The notes: generated by a model not told the origin, from the letters alone. A stretch of 64,000 nt of DNA from CAZOJJ01 sp964580105 (GCA_964580105.1 CAZOJJ010000005.1:33706-97705), one strand, 5' to 3'; numbered from the stretch's first letter, positions 26,985 through 37,680 are shown. A program made the numbers and translations.

Positions 26985-29900
26985 GTGCCCACACCGACCG
27001 GCCTCACCGTCGTCACTGCGCCCCGCCTCGAACCGCTGTTCGACCGCCTGGCGGGCGCGCTCGCGAGCGACCCGCTCCCACCCCAGGAGAAGGAGGTCAT
27101 CGTCATCGCCCGAAACGTGGGGTTGCGGGCGTGGCTCACGCACACGCTCGCGCGGCGCCTGGGCTGCGCGGCCTCGCTCGACCTCCCCTCGCCCGTCCAG
27201 TTCGTCTCCCGCCTCGCGGGGATGACCGACGGGCTGCACCCCTTCGAAGCCGGCCCCCTCGCCTGGCGCCTCGCCCCGCTTCTCCGCCGGATCGCCGAGG
27301 CCGACGAGGGCGACCCGGTCTACGCCCCCCTCCGCGCCTACCTCCACCGGACCGGCGGCCAGGCGATGCCCCTCGCGAAGCGCCTCGCCGCCCTCTTCGA
27401 CGACTACCAGGTCTACCGCCCCGACGTGCTCGCGGCCTGGGCGGAAGGCCGCGACCCGCACCCCGACTTTGCCCACGGCGCCTGGCAGGCGGCCCTCTGG
27501 CGGGCGCTCCGTGCCGACGGCGAGCCCGACCGCGCCAGCCGGTTCGCGCAGGTCGAGCGCGAGCTGGCTCGGGAGCGTCCCCGCCTCGCGCTCCCGACGC
27601 GGCTGGCCGTCTTCGGCGGGCTCGTCTTCCCGCCCGTCTACTACCGCATCCTCGCGGGCCTGGCGCGGCACCGGCCGGTCACCCTCTACGCCGTCACGGT
27701 CGGGGACCGGCCCTCGACCGAGCCGCACGCCCACCCGCTCCTCCGCGCCCTCGGCGAGCGCACGCGCGTCTTCTGGCAGGTGCTGGCCGACCTCGGCGCC
27801 CCGGCTCCCGAGCGGATCGGACCGCCCCGCCTCGACGCCGGAGCGGGCGCTCTTCATCAGTTGCAGGCCGCCCTCGCGGACGACGTCCCGCCGACGGCCC
27901 GCCCACTCGACCCGCTCGACCGCTCGCTCCGCATCCTCGACTGCCACTCGGAGGTCCGTGAGCTCGAAGCGCTCCGCGACGAGCTGCTCGACGCTTTCGC
28001 CGAGTTGGAGGGGCTCCGCCCGAGCGACGTGCTCGTGCTGCTGCCCGACCTCGACCGCTACGCCCCGCTCGTGGACGCCGTGTTCGGCGCCGAGGACGCC
28101 ACCGGCCGCGACGGCTTCCGTCTTCCCTACCACGTCGCCCACCACCCGCACGCCCCGGCCCTCCGCGTCATCGAGGCGTTCCACAAAGCGCTCCGCCTCC
28201 ACGACGGCCGCGTCACGGCGAGCGAGCTGCTCGACCTGCTCGACTACCCGCCCGTCCGCCGCCGCGCCGACATCGGCGAGGACGAGCTGCCGATGCTGCG
28301 CGCGTGGGTGAAGGAGGCCGGTGTCTGCTGGGGCCTCGGCGCCGACCGCAAGGCCGCCTTCGGCCTCCCCGAGGACGACCTCCACACGTGGCGCTTCGGG
28401 CTCGACCGCCTCCTCCTCGGCGTCGCCACCGGCGCGCCGGGCGGAGCGGGGCTCGTCCTCGGCCACCTCCCGTGCGACGCCGCCGGCCTCGACGGCGCCG
28501 ACCTCCTGGGCCGCTTCTCCGAGTGGGCCGAAGCCCTCTTCGACGCCCTCCGCGTGCTCGACCGTCCCCGCCGCCTCGGCGACTGGCCCGACGCGCTCCT
28601 CCTCTTCGTCGACGGCCTCCTCGCGCCGCGCGACGACGAGGAGGTCGAGGCCGTCGTCTTCCTCCGCCAGCTGGCGGGCGACCTCGCACAGCTCTACGCC
28701 CTCGCGGGCGAGGACGACGGTGCCGTCACCTTCTACGCCGTCCGTGCCCACCTCGAGAGCACCTCGGGCGCGTTCGAGCGGCAGGAGCCGTACCTCACCG
28801 GCCGCGTCACCTTCGCCGATCCGCTCGCGCTGCGCTACGCACCCCACCGCGTCGTCGCCTTCGTGGGCCTGGGCGACGGCGTGTTTCCGGCGCCGGAGGA
28901 CGCACCCGGCTTCGACCTCATCGCCCACGCCCCGCGCCCGGGCGACGCCGCGCCCCGGCAGATGGAGAAGCAGCTCTTCCTGGACGCCCTCCTCGCGGCG
29001 CGCGACCGGCTGATCCTCTCCTACGTCGGCCATTCGCAGAAGGACAACAGCGAGCGCGCCGCCTCGGTCGTCCTCGACGCGCTGCTCGACGCGGCCGAGC
29101 GGCACTGGGGACCGGAAGCCCGGAAGCACCTCGTCGTCTCTCACCGCCTCCAGCCCTTCGCCGGCGACTACTTCGCGAAGCCGACGAGGGGCACGCCCGC
29201 CCGGCTGTTCAGCTACGCCGCCCAGCACCGCGTCCGCCGCCTCGGCGACGGCGCGCTCCGACCCTTCCTCGATGCCGACGACCTCGCCAGGGCCGACGCC
29301 GAGGCGCCCGACACCGTCGCGCTGGCCGATCTCGTCTTCGCGTGGACCAACCCGAGCCGCTTCGTCCTCGGCCGCCGCCTGCGGGTTTCCCTCGACCTCG
29401 ACGAGGCGACGATCCGGGACGACGAGCCGGTTGCCCTCGACGGGCTCGGACGGTTCAAGGTGCGCCAGGCGGCCCTCGACGGGCTGCTCGACGGACTCCC
29501 CGAGGAGGCCGTAGCCGAGCGGCTCCTCCGCAGCGGCCTCCTCCCCGGCGGCGCGCCCGGCGCGGCGTGGCTCCGCCAGGCCCTCGACGCCGTGGCCCCC
29601 ATCGCCCAATCGGTCCGCGCCTGGGGGGCGACGCGCCCGCTCCCGGTCGTCGTCGAGGTCGAAGGCGGACTGGTCGTAGGGAGCGTCGAGCGGGTGAACG
29701 AGCGCGGCGCGCTCCGCTTCCGGCCGGGCTCCATCCGTGAGAAAGACCTCGTCGCCGCGTGGGTGGACCACCTGGCCCTGTGTGCCTCGGACGCGCGGCG
29801 GACCTGCACGCTGGGCACCGCCGACTCGTGCCACTTCGACGCCCTCGACCCCGACGACGCGCGGATGCTCCTCCAGGCGCTCGTACGCGGCTACCACGTC

Positions 29901-30257
29901 ATCCGCCGGACCGTCCCCCCGCTGTTCGAGCGGGCCTCGTACACCTACGTCGACAAGCTCAACGGGGCGCAGCGGAAGGCGTGGACCGACCGGATTCTCC
30001 AGCGCGAGCGCGCCGTCGCCGGCCTCGGCGACGGCCGCCACAACGGCACGCCCGACGTGCACGACTGGGCGATGCAACAGGCCCGCAAGGCCTTCGACGG
30101 CGGCTTCGGCCGCGACGGCGACCGCGCCGACGCCTACGTCGCCCTCGCCACGCGCGGGCGTGACCCCTTCGCCGACGATCCGCGCGCCGTCCACCAGTGG
30201 GCCGCGTGCCTGTGGGCGCCCCTCCTTGAACACCGCCGGCCCGGCCTGCCCGCGTGA
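26985..30257 (+). CDS. recC: Exodeoxyribonuclease V gamma subunit RecC
   Basis: A 1090-residue RecC, the subunit that recognises Chi and splits the DNA strands in the RecBCD double-strand-break repair helicase-nuclease. The N-terminal dead-helicase region contains ARNVGLRAWLTHTLAR near residue 43 and PSPVQFVSRL near 69. FVGLGDGVFPAPEDAPGFDL near 625 and a conserved helicase-like C-terminal region follow. It starts with GTG, where homology begins, 26 bases after a promoter box. RecB starts in a GTGA overlap with the stop, so the genes are translationally coupled. Confidence 0.95.
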   Translation: MPTPTGLTVVTAPRLEPLFDRLAGALASDPLPPQEKEVIVIARNVGLRAWLTHTLARRLGCAASLDLPSPVQFVSRLAGMTDGLHPFEAGPLAWRLAPLLRRIAEADEGDPVYAPLRAYLHRTGGQAMPLAKRLAALFDDYQVYRPDVLAAWAEGRDPHPDFAHGAWQAALWRALRADGEPDRASRFAQVERELARERPRLALPTRLAVFGGLVFPPVYYRILAGLARHRPVTLYAVTVGDRPSTEPHAHPLLRALGERTRVFWQVLADLGAPAPERIGPPRLDAGAGALHQLQAALADDVPPTARPLDPLDRSLRILDCHSEVRELEALRDELLDAFAELEGLRPSDVLVLLPDLDRYAPLVDAVFGAEDATGRDGFRLPYHVAHHPHAPALRVIEAFHKALRLHDGRVTASELLDLLDYPPVRRRADIGEDELPMLRAWVKEAGVCWGLGADRKAAFGLPEDDLHTWRFGLDRLLLGVATGAPGGAGLVLGHLPCDAAGLDGADLLGRFSEWAEALFDALRVLDRPRRLGDWPDALLLFVDGLLAPRDDEEVEAVVFLRQLAGDLAQLYALAGEDDGAVTFYAVRAHLESTSGAFERQEPYLTGRVTFADPLALRYAPHRVVAFVGLGDGVFPAPEDAPGFDLIAHAPRPGDAAPRQMEKQLFLDALLAARDRLILSYVGHSQKDNSERAASVVLDALLDAAERHWGPEARKHLVVSHRLQPFAGDYFAKPTRGTPARLFSYAAQHRVRRLGDGALRPFLDADDLARADAEAPDTVALADLVFAWTNPSRFVLGRRLRVSLDLDEATIRDDEPVALDGLGRFKVRQAALDGLLDGLPEEAVAERLLRSGLLPGGAPGAAWLRQALDAVAPIAQSVRAWGATRPLPVVVEVEGGLVVGSVERVNERGALRFRPGSIREKDLVAAWVDHLALCASDARRTCTLGTADSCHFDALDPDDARMLLQALVRGYHVIRRTVPPLFERASYTYVDKLNGAQRKAWTDRILQRERAVAGLGDGRHNGTPDVHDWAMQQARKAFDGGFGRDGDRADAYVALATRGRDPFADDPRAVHQWAACLWAPLLEHRRPGLPA

Positions 30258-33200
30258 ACACCGACACCCCCTCTCCGCATACCGGTCTCGTCGAGCTGCC
30301 TCCGGCCGTTCGCCCTCTCGTACGCGAGGGGAACGGGGCGGGAGACGTGAGCCATACCGCACCCGAGCACGCGGGATGGAGCGCGCCGACCTCCGACCTT
30401 CCTCGGGCGCTTCAGGCCGAGGTGGCCGCATTCGACTACGCCACGACGCCGGTCCTGCCCGGCCGTACGCTCGTGGAGGCCAGCGCGGGCACCGGCAAGA
30501 CGTTCGCCCTGGCCGGACTCGTCCTCCGCCTCGTCCTCGACGGCGACCACCTCCGAGGCACAGACGGCCTTCCCGACCTCCGCCGCCTCCTCGTCGTCAC
30601 GTTCACGGTGGCGGCCACCGAGGAGCTGAAGACGCGCATCCGGGCCGCCCTTCGCACCGCCCTCCGCGTCGCCCGCCGCGAGGCCGAGGCCGACGACCTC
30701 ACGCGCCCGCTCGCACCGCTCCTCGACCGCGACGACGCCGAGGCCCGGCTTCTGGCGGCGCTAGACCGCGTGGACGAGGCGGGCATCTTCACCATCCACG
30801 GTTTCTGCAAGCGCGTGCTGGAGCGAGCCGCCTTCGAGAGCGGGACGCCCTTCGCGATGGAGTTCGTCGAGGACGCGAGCGCGCTGCTCGCCCGCGCCTC
30901 GGCCGACGCGTGGGCGCAGCTCGTCCACGCCGAGCCCTGGCTGGCGACGCTGGCCGTCCGGCAGGGCTGGACGCCCGCCGCGCTGTCCGACCACCACGAC
31001 GCCGTCCGCCGCTTCCCCCACACCGAGATCGTGCCCTCGGCCCCGCCGCTGCCGGAGGCCCTTGACGCCCTCCGCGCCGCCACCCGGGCGGTCGAGGCCT
31101 GCTGGGACGCCGACGAGGTCGGCGCGCTGCTGGCGGGGCTGGACTGGACCAAGAAGGCGGCGTTCGACCCGGCCGACCTCGGGGCCGTCCTCGCCCGCGT
31201 GGCGATGTGCGCCGAGGACCCCGCCGCCGTCGAGGTGGCGCGGCTGTTCGCGCCCGCCGCGCTGGCCGAGGCACTCCACGGCAACCGCAAGGTCAACAAG
31301 GAGCGGCGGCCGCAGATCGAGGCGCACCCCGCCTTCGCCGCGTGCGCCGAGGTGGGCCGGGCCGTCGAGACGCTGCGGCTCTCGCTCGTCCACGCCTTCA
31401 CCGCCGCCGTCGGCGAGCGGCTGGCGACGAACAAGGAGCGCACAGGCGTCTTCACCTTCGACGACCTCCTCACGCGCCTCCACGACGCGCTGCACGACGA
31501 GGCCACCGGCCCCGGCCTCGCCGAGGGCATCCGCCGCCAGTTCGCCGTGGCCCTCGTGGACGAGTTCCAGGACACCGACCCCGTCCAGTACGCCATCTTC
31601 CGGACCGCCTTCGCGGGCGCGCCGCTCTTTTTCGTCGGCGACCCGAAGCAGGCGATCTACGCCTTCCGCGGGGCCGACATCCACGCCTACCTCCACGCCC
31701 AGCGCGAGGCCGACCGCCGCTACACGCTCGGCACGAACTGGCGGAGCGCCGCGCCGCTCGTCCGCGCCGTCAACGCGCTCTTCAGCGTACCGGCGCGGCC
31801 GTTCCTCTACGGCGAGATCGGCTTCCACCCCGTCGCCGCCCACCGGACGGCCCCGAGGCTGGCCGACGGCAGCAAGAAGCCGCTCGTGTGGTGGACGATC
31901 CCGCCCAACGAGAACGGCCAGCCCCAGCCGAAGGGCGCAGCGCGCGACGCCTGCCGCCGCGCCGTCGTCCGCGAGATCCGCCGTCTTCTCGACGAGGCGA
32001 CGCTCGACGGCGAGACGCTCAAGCCGGGCGCCGTCGCCGTGCTCGTCCGCTCCAACACGCAGGCGCAGGAGGTGCAGGCCGCGCTCCGCCTGGCGGGCGT
32101 CCCGGCCGTCATCTCGCGCGCGGGCGACATCCGCGAGACGCCCGAAATGGCCGAGGTGGAGATCCTCCTCCACGCAGTCGCCCGGCCGGACGACGCGGGC
32201 GCCCTCCGCGCCGCCCTCGCCACCGAGCTCTGGGGCTGGACCGCCGCCGAGATCCTCCGCCTCGACGCCGCACCGGACGACCCCGGGGCGAGTCCGGGGC
32301 AGGCCCTCGACGCCCTCCGATCCCGCCTCCGCGACCTCCAGCGCGACTGGCGCCGCCACGGCGTCCTCCGCGTCCTCACCCGTTTCCAGGAAGAGGAGCA
32401 CGTCGCCGCCCGCCTCCTCGCCTACCCCGACGGCGACCGGCGCATGACGAACCTCCGCCACGTCGTCGAGCTTCTCCACGAGACCGAGCGCGCCGCCGAC
32501 CGCTCGCCCGACGCCCTCCTCCACTGGCTCCGCCACCGCCGCGAGATCCGGCTCGGCGCGCGCGAGAAGGCCGAGCTGCGGCTGGAGCAGGACGCCGAGG
32601 CCGTCCAGATCACCACCGTCCACAACGCGAAGGGGCTGGAGTACGAGGTCGTCTTCCTCCCCTACCTCTGGGACGTCCACGCGAAGGACTACGACGCCGA
32701 CTTCACCGGCGAGCGCCCGCCGCTCGTCCACCTCGAAGACGGCCGCGTCGTCTACGACCTCGGCTCTGATGCCTACGACCGGCACCGGAAGCGGCGCGAG
32801 GTCGAACGACTGGCGGAGTTCCTGCGCCTGGCCTACGTCGGCCTGACGCGGGCGAAGGAGCGGTGCTACGTGGCCTGGGGCGCGGCCAACGAGGCGCACC
32901 TCTCCGCTCTCGGCTACCTGCTCGACGGCCATGCGGCCGAGGGCGAGGACGACGCCCACCACGTCGAGCGAGCCCGAATCAGGGCGAAGGCCGCCGACCC
33001 ATTCGCGGCGCTCTCCGAGCTGGTTCTCGCGCACCCGGACCTGATGAGCATCGAGGAGGTGCCGGACGGACCGATCCCCCCGCCCGCCTCGACGGCGGAG
33101 CGCGAAGACGCGGACGGTCCCTCCTTCGCCCGCGCTCTCGTGCCCGAGGCCGTCACCCGCGTCCAATCCCACTGGCGAACCCACTCGTTCAGCGCCTGGG

Positions 33201-34072
33201 CCTCCCGGCCGAGCGACGATACGGCGCCCACCCTCGCCGCCTCCGACGAGCCCGAGGCCGACACCCGCCGCGCCGAGGCACCGGAGACCGGCCTCCACGC
33301 CTTCGCCGCCGGGCCCGCGCCGGGCACCTGCCTCCACGAGATCCTCCAGCACGCGCGCTTCCACGACCTGGACGACGAAACGAACCGGGCGCACAACACC
33401 GAGCGCATCCGCCGCACGTTGCAAAAGCACGGGCTCGCCGAGCGCCGCCGCCACCGCGCGCCGCTCGACCCGCAGGCCGAGGCCGAGGCGCTGGTGCGAC
33501 GCGTGGCCCGGGCGCCGCTGCTGGACGGCACCTGCCTCGGCGACCTGGAGCCGAAGGCGCTCTCGGCCGAGTGGCGCTTCGTCTTCCCCGTCGGCCGCGT
33601 GGCGCCCGGCGCGCTGGCCGACGCCTTCCGCACGCACGCCGCTCCCCCTTTCGACGGCGACTACGCCGAACGGCTGGCGGCGCTCTCGCCCGCTGCCGTG
33701 GACGGCTTCATGACCGGCATCGCCGATCTCGTCGCCTGCCACGACGACGGCCAGGGGGCGCGCTGGTGGGTACTGGACTGGAAGTCGAACCGCCTCGGCC
33801 CGGACGCTGACGCCTACCAGGCGGGAGCGCTCGTCGAGGCCATGCACGCACACCACTACGGCCTCCAGCTCCACCTCTACACCCTCGGTCTCCACCGCTT
33901 CCTCCGTTCTCGCCTCGGCGCCCGCTACGCCTACGATCGCGACGTGGGCGGAACCGTCTACGTTTTCCTCCGTGGCCTCCGCGACGACGCGCCCGAGGCG
34001 GGCGTGCTCCGCCACCGCCCACCACACGCGCTCATTGACGCGCTCGACCGGCTGCTCATCGGTGATGCGTAG
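30254..34072 (+). CDS. recB: Exodeoxyribonuclease V beta subunit RecB
   Basis: A 1272-residue 3'-5' helicase plus nuclease. Walker A ASAGTGKTFALAG lies near residue 76, the DExx box VDEFQDTDP near 435, GDPKQAIYAFRGAD near 461, and motif VI AYVGLTRAKERCYV near 860. The C-terminal RecB-family nuclease motif DWKSNRLG near 1176 is intact, so both activities are expected. The N-terminus before residue ~60 is Pro-rich and not conserved. GTG start overlaps recC by 4 bases; recD overlaps its end by 8 bases. The order recC-recB-recD matches enterobacteria but without ptrA. Confidence 0.96.
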   Translation: MNTDTPSPHTGLVELPPAVRPLVREGNGAGDVSHTAPEHAGWSAPTSDLPRALQAEVAAFDYATTPVLPGRTLVEASAGTGKTFALAGLVLRLVLDGDHLRGTDGLPDLRRLLVVTFTVAATEELKTRIRAALRTALRVARREAEADDLTRPLAPLLDRDDAEARLLAALDRVDEAGIFTIHGFCKRVLERAAFESGTPFAMEFVEDASALLARASADAWAQLVHAEPWLATLAVRQGWTPAALSDHHDAVRRFPHTEIVPSAPPLPEALDALRAATRAVEACWDADEVGALLAGLDWTKKAAFDPADLGAVLARVAMCAEDPAAVEVARLFAPAALAEALHGNRKVNKERRPQIEAHPAFAACAEVGRAVETLRLSLVHAFTAAVGERLATNKERTGVFTFDDLLTRLHDALHDEATGPGLAEGIRRQFAVALVDEFQDTDPVQYAIFRTAFAGAPLFFVGDPKQAIYAFRGADIHAYLHAQREADRRYTLGTNWRSAAPLVRAVNALFSVPARPFLYGEIGFHPVAAHRTAPRLADGSKKPLVWWTIPPNENGQPQPKGAARDACRRAVVREIRRLLDEATLDGETLKPGAVAVLVRSNTQAQEVQAALRLAGVPAVISRAGDIRETPEMAEVEILLHAVARPDDAGALRAALATELWGWTAAEILRLDAAPDDPGASPGQALDALRSRLRDLQRDWRRHGVLRVLTRFQEEEHVAARLLAYPDGDRRMTNLRHVVELLHETERAADRSPDALLHWLRHRREIRLGAREKAELRLEQDAEAVQITTVHNAKGLEYEVVFLPYLWDVHAKDYDADFTGERPPLVHLEDGRVVYDLGSDAYDRHRKRREVERLAEFLRLAYVGLTRAKERCYVAWGAANEAHLSALGYLLDGHAAEGEDDAHHVERARIRAKAADPFAALSELVLAHPDLMSIEEVPDGPIPPPASTAEREDADGPSFARALVPEAVTRVQSHWRTHSFSAWASRPSDDTAPTLAASDEPEADTRRAEAPETGLHAFAAGPAPGTCLHEILQHARFHDLDDETNRAHNTERIRRTLQKHGLAERRRHRAPLDPQAEAEALVRRVARAPLLDGTCLGDLEPKALSAEWRFVFPVGRVAPGALADAFRTHAAPPFDGDYAERLAALSPAAVDGFMTGIADLVACHDDGQGARWWVLDWKSNRLGPDADAYQAGALVEAMHAHHYGLQLHLYTLGLHRFLRSRLGARYAYDRDVGGTVYVFLRGLRDDAPEAGVLRHRPPHALIDALDRLLIGDA

Positions 34073-35915
34073 GCTCCCGCCCCTCGTCCGCTCGACGCTC
34101 GACCGCCTCGCGGGCGGGGAAGCCCAGGCGCTCGACCTTGCCCTCGCGCGGCTCCTCGCCGGCCTCGACGCCGAGCACGGCACCGACGACCCCGCCCGGG
34201 CCCGAACCGTCGCGCTGTCGGCCGCCCTCCTCGTCCAGGCGCGCCGCGACGGCCACAGCGCCGTCGTCCTCTCCGACTGGGCCGGCCGCCCCTTTCCCGG
34301 CGACGCCGACGACCCGCTCCCCCACCTCCCCGACCTCGGGACGTGGACGGACCACCTCACGGCGAGCCCCGTCGTGGGCGGGCCGGGCGAGGCTTACCCG
34401 CTCGTTGTGGACGGCCACCGGCTCGCGCTCAAGCGATTCTGGGACGCCGAAGGCCGCGTCGCCGATGCCGTGCGCGCGCGCCTGTCGCCCGATCCGGTGG
34501 CCGTGACGGAGGCGGTGCGGAACGTGTTCGCCGCCCTTTTCCCGCACGACACGCGGATCCACGGCCAGGCGCTGGCCGCCGCCGCCGCGCTCCGCGGCCG
34601 CGTGCTCTTCGTGGCGGGGGGCCCGGGCACGGGCAAGACGTACACCGCCACGCGCCTGCTCGCCCTGCTCCTCGCCGCCCGGCCGGGCCTCCGCGTCGCC
34701 CTCGCGGCGCCGACGGGGAAGGCCGCCCAGCGCCTCGCCGAAAGCCTTGCGACCGGCGTGGCCGGGTTGCCGGAGGCCCTGCGGGCCGGCATTCCCTCCG
34801 AGGCGGTCACGCTCCACCGCCTCCTCGGCGCCTCGCCGCACCGGAGCGGATTCGCCCACGACGCCCGCCGCCCGCTTCCGCACGACCTCGTTCTCGTGGA
34901 CGAAGGCTCGATGGTGGACCTCCCCCTGTTCGACGCCCTCTTCGCCGCGCTCCGGCCCGAGGCGCGCCTCGTCGTCCTCGGCGACCCCGACCAGCTCCCC
35001 CCGGTCGAGGTGGGCACGACCTTCGCCGAACTGTGCGAGGCCGGTGCCGGCCCCGTTTCCTCCGCCCTCGCGGCCTTCTGCGCCGACCTCGGCCTGGATG
35101 GCGTTCCGCCCTCACCGGAGGTCTGCCCGATGACCGACGCCGTCGTCACGCTCACCGAGAGCCGCCGGTTCGGGGCCGAGTCCGGCATCGGCCGCCTCGC
35201 CGCCGCCCTCCGCGACGGAGACGCCGAGGCGACGCTCGCCGTGCTGGCGCAGAACGAGGACGCCCGGCTCGTGGAGACGGACCCGGCCGCCTCGGCGCTC
35301 GCCTGGGTGCTGCCGCACGCCCGCGCCGTCGTCGCGGCGGACACGCCCGAGGCGGCGCTGGATGCCCTGGGACGATTCCGGCTCCTCGCCGCCGTTCGGC
35401 GCGGCCCGCGCGGCGTGGAGGGACTGAATGCGGCCATCGAGACCGCGTTGCGGCGCGAAGGACGCGTGCGCTGGAGCCCGTACGCCGAGCCGTTCTACCC
35501 CGGCCGTCCCCTCCTCGTCACGGCCAACGACGCCGAGACCGGCCTCGCCAACGGCGACGTCGGCGTGGCCGCGTACGTCGGCGGCGAGCGTGGGGTCGTC
35601 TTCCCCGACGGGCGCGGCGGCACGCGGGCCGTCCGCCTCGCCCAGCTTCCCGCGCACGAGCCCGCCTGGGCGCTCACGGTCCACAAGAGCCAGGGCTCCG
35701 AGTTCGACGCCGTCGGCGTGGTGCTGCCGGAGCCGGGCACGCTCGGCGCCTCGCTGCTCTCCCGCGAGTTGCTCTACACGGCCGTCACGCGGGCGAAGCG
35801 CTCCGTCGTGCTCTTCGGCGAGCGCGCCGGGGTGTCCGAGGCGGCGACGAGGCGGACGCACCGGCGGTCCGGCCTCGGGGTACGGCTGGGTGCGGTCGCG
35901 GCGGCGGGCCGCTAG
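34065..35915 (+). CDS. recD: Exodeoxyribonuclease V alpha subunit RecD
   Basis: A 616-residue 5'-3' SF1B helicase of RecBCD. Walker A AGGPGTGKTYTATR is near residue 185, the DE box LVDEGSMVDL near 275, GDPDQLPPVEVG near 306, and the C-terminal motif LTVHKSQGSEFDAV near 537. ATG 34065 lies inside the end of recB. The last residues (VAAAGR) run to a TAG that is part of a CTAG tetranucleotide duplicated by a MITE-like insertion immediately downstream. Confidence 0.95.
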   Translation: MRRLPPLVRSTLDRLAGGEAQALDLALARLLAGLDAEHGTDDPARARTVALSAALLVQARRDGHSAVVLSDWAGRPFPGDADDPLPHLPDLGTWTDHLTASPVVGGPGEAYPLVVDGHRLALKRFWDAEGRVADAVRARLSPDPVAVTEAVRNVFAALFPHDTRIHGQALAAAAALRGRVLFVAGGPGTGKTYTATRLLALLLAARPGLRVALAAPTGKAAQRLAESLATGVAGLPEALRAGIPSEAVTLHRLLGASPHRSGFAHDARRPLPHDLVLVDEGSMVDLPLFDALFAALRPEARLVVLGDPDQLPPVEVGTTFAELCEAGAGPVSSALAAFCADLGLDGVPPSPEVCPMTDAVVTLTESRRFGAESGIGRLAAALRDGDAEATLAVLAQNEDARLVETDPAASALAWVLPHARAVVAADTPEAALDALGRFRLLAAVRRGPRGVEGLNAAIETALRREGRVRWSPYAEPFYPGRPLLVTANDAETGLANGDVGVAAYVGGERGVVFPDGRGGTRAVRLAQLPAHEPAWALTVHKSQGSEFDAVGVVLPEPGTLGASLLSRELLYTAVTRAKRSVVLFGERAGVSEAATRRTHRRSGLGVRLGAVAAAGR

Positions 35916-36077
35916 AGCGTGTTATGGACCTGATGTTGCGGCGAGGGCCAGAGCGGGCTCAGAACGGCCGATCTCGACCGAGCAGGCTCCCTGAGTGAGG
36001 CTCGGGTACGAGAGGCCGGCACCGGAATTGGCTCGCACAGCCCAGTATCGCAGATCCAAGTTCATAACACCCTCTAG
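35912..36077. mobile_element. MITE-like non-autonomous element with CTAG target duplication
   Basis: A 158-base body (35916-36073) with imperfect inverted ends: left AGCGTGTTATGGACCTG and, read inward from the right, AGGGTGTTATGAACTTGG. It is flanked on both sides by CTAG (35912-35915 and 36074-36077), consistent with target-site duplication of the IS5-superfamily type; TA with ends GAGnGTGTTATG is equally possible. No transposase is encoded. The two CTAG copies supply the TAG stops of recD and of convergent engB. Confidence 0.7.
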
Positions 36078-36685
36078 AGCAGCGTGTCGATCCAGCGGCC
36101 GACCTCCTCCATCCCCTCCCTCTTCTCGGCCGAGGTGAGCACGATGGGGAGGTCCTGCCCGCGCGCCGCGAGGTAGCGCTTGAGGTGCGCTTCGCGGCTG
36201 CGCCGCTGGTTCTTCGAGAGCTTGTCCGCCTTCGTGAGCACGGCGATGCGGGGGACCGGACTGCCGCGCAGGAGCTCGAACAACTCTTCGTCGAGCTTCG
36301 CCGGCTCGTGGCGGCTGTCGATCAGGTGGAACACGGCACGCAGCGGCGCGCGCTCGGTCACGTACCGGCCGATGAGCCGCTGCCAGGCCGCCCGCTGCTG
36401 CTGCGAGACCTTGGCGTAGCCGAAGCCCGGCAGGTCCACGAGGTAAAACCCTTCGAGGCCGCCCCGGTCGGCCGTGGGCGCGTTGACGAGGTAGTAGTTG
36501 AGCGCCTGCGTCTTGCCCGGCGTGCCGCTCGTCCGCGCGAGGTGCTTCCGCCCCACGAGCGCGTTGAGCAGCGACGACTTGCCGACGTTGGACCGGCCCA
36601 CGAAGGCGAACTCGGGCCGCCCGTCGTCGGGGAGCGCGGCCCAGGTGGGCGCCGCGCGGGCGAACTCGACGGAGCGGATCTTCAT
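36074..36685 (-). CDS. engB: Ribosome biogenesis GTPase EngB (YsxC)
   Basis: A 203-residue P-loop GTPase needed for 50S subunit assembly. G1 GRSNVGKSSLLN is near residue 31, G3 DLPGFG near 81, and G4 TKADK near 151. The length is typical. Its stop codon TAG lies in the CTAG copy at the right border of the MITE-like element. The promoter box on the minus strand is only 4 bases before the ATG, which suggests a leaderless or nearly leaderless mRNA. Confidence 0.96.
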   Translation of the reverse strand: MKIRSVEFARAAPTWAALPDDGRPEFAFVGRSNVGKSSLLNALVGRKHLARTSGTPGKTQALNYYLVNAPTADRGGLEGFYLVDLPGFGYAKVSQQQRAAWQRLIGRYVTERAPLRAVFHLIDSRHEPAKLDEELFELLRGSPVPRIAVLTKADKLSKNQRRSREAHLKRYLAARGQDLPIVLTSAEKREGMEEVGRWIDTLL

Positions 36686-36689
36686 ACCT

Positions 36690-36697
36690 CCAAAATA
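36690..36697 (-). promoter_or_regulatory. -7 box TATTTTGG almost adjacent to the engB start
   Basis: TATTTTGG on the minus strand ends 4 bases before the ATG (36685). If used as a -7 element, transcription would start at about the A of ATG. The same bases contain GGAGG, which could instead be a Shine-Dalgarno sequence. Confidence 0.4.
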
Positions 36698-36750
36698 GAC
36701 GTAGGGACACGGCGCGCCGTGCCCCTACGAAGATGCTGCCGGAGCGACCC

Positions 36751-37629
<879 letters not shown>

Positions 37630-37671
37630 GCCGAGTGCGGAGTGGCGAGTGCGGTGTGCGAAAGGATCGGC

Positions 37672-37680
37672 CGAAAGCTA
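37672..37680 (-). promoter_or_regulatory. -7 box TAGCTTTCG for sucD
   Basis: TAGCTTTCG on the minus strand, 42 bases before the sucD ATG. The rest of the 177-base interval to tatA is a purine/pyrimidine-skewed stretch without a gene. Confidence 0.5.

Noticed and set aside
26874..34360. Very long open frames antisense to recC and recB (over 1100 codons each)
   Set aside because: They arise from the GC-rich codon pattern of the real genes, are Arg/Gly/Glu-rich without domain signatures, and conflict with clear RecC/RecB motifs on the plus strand.
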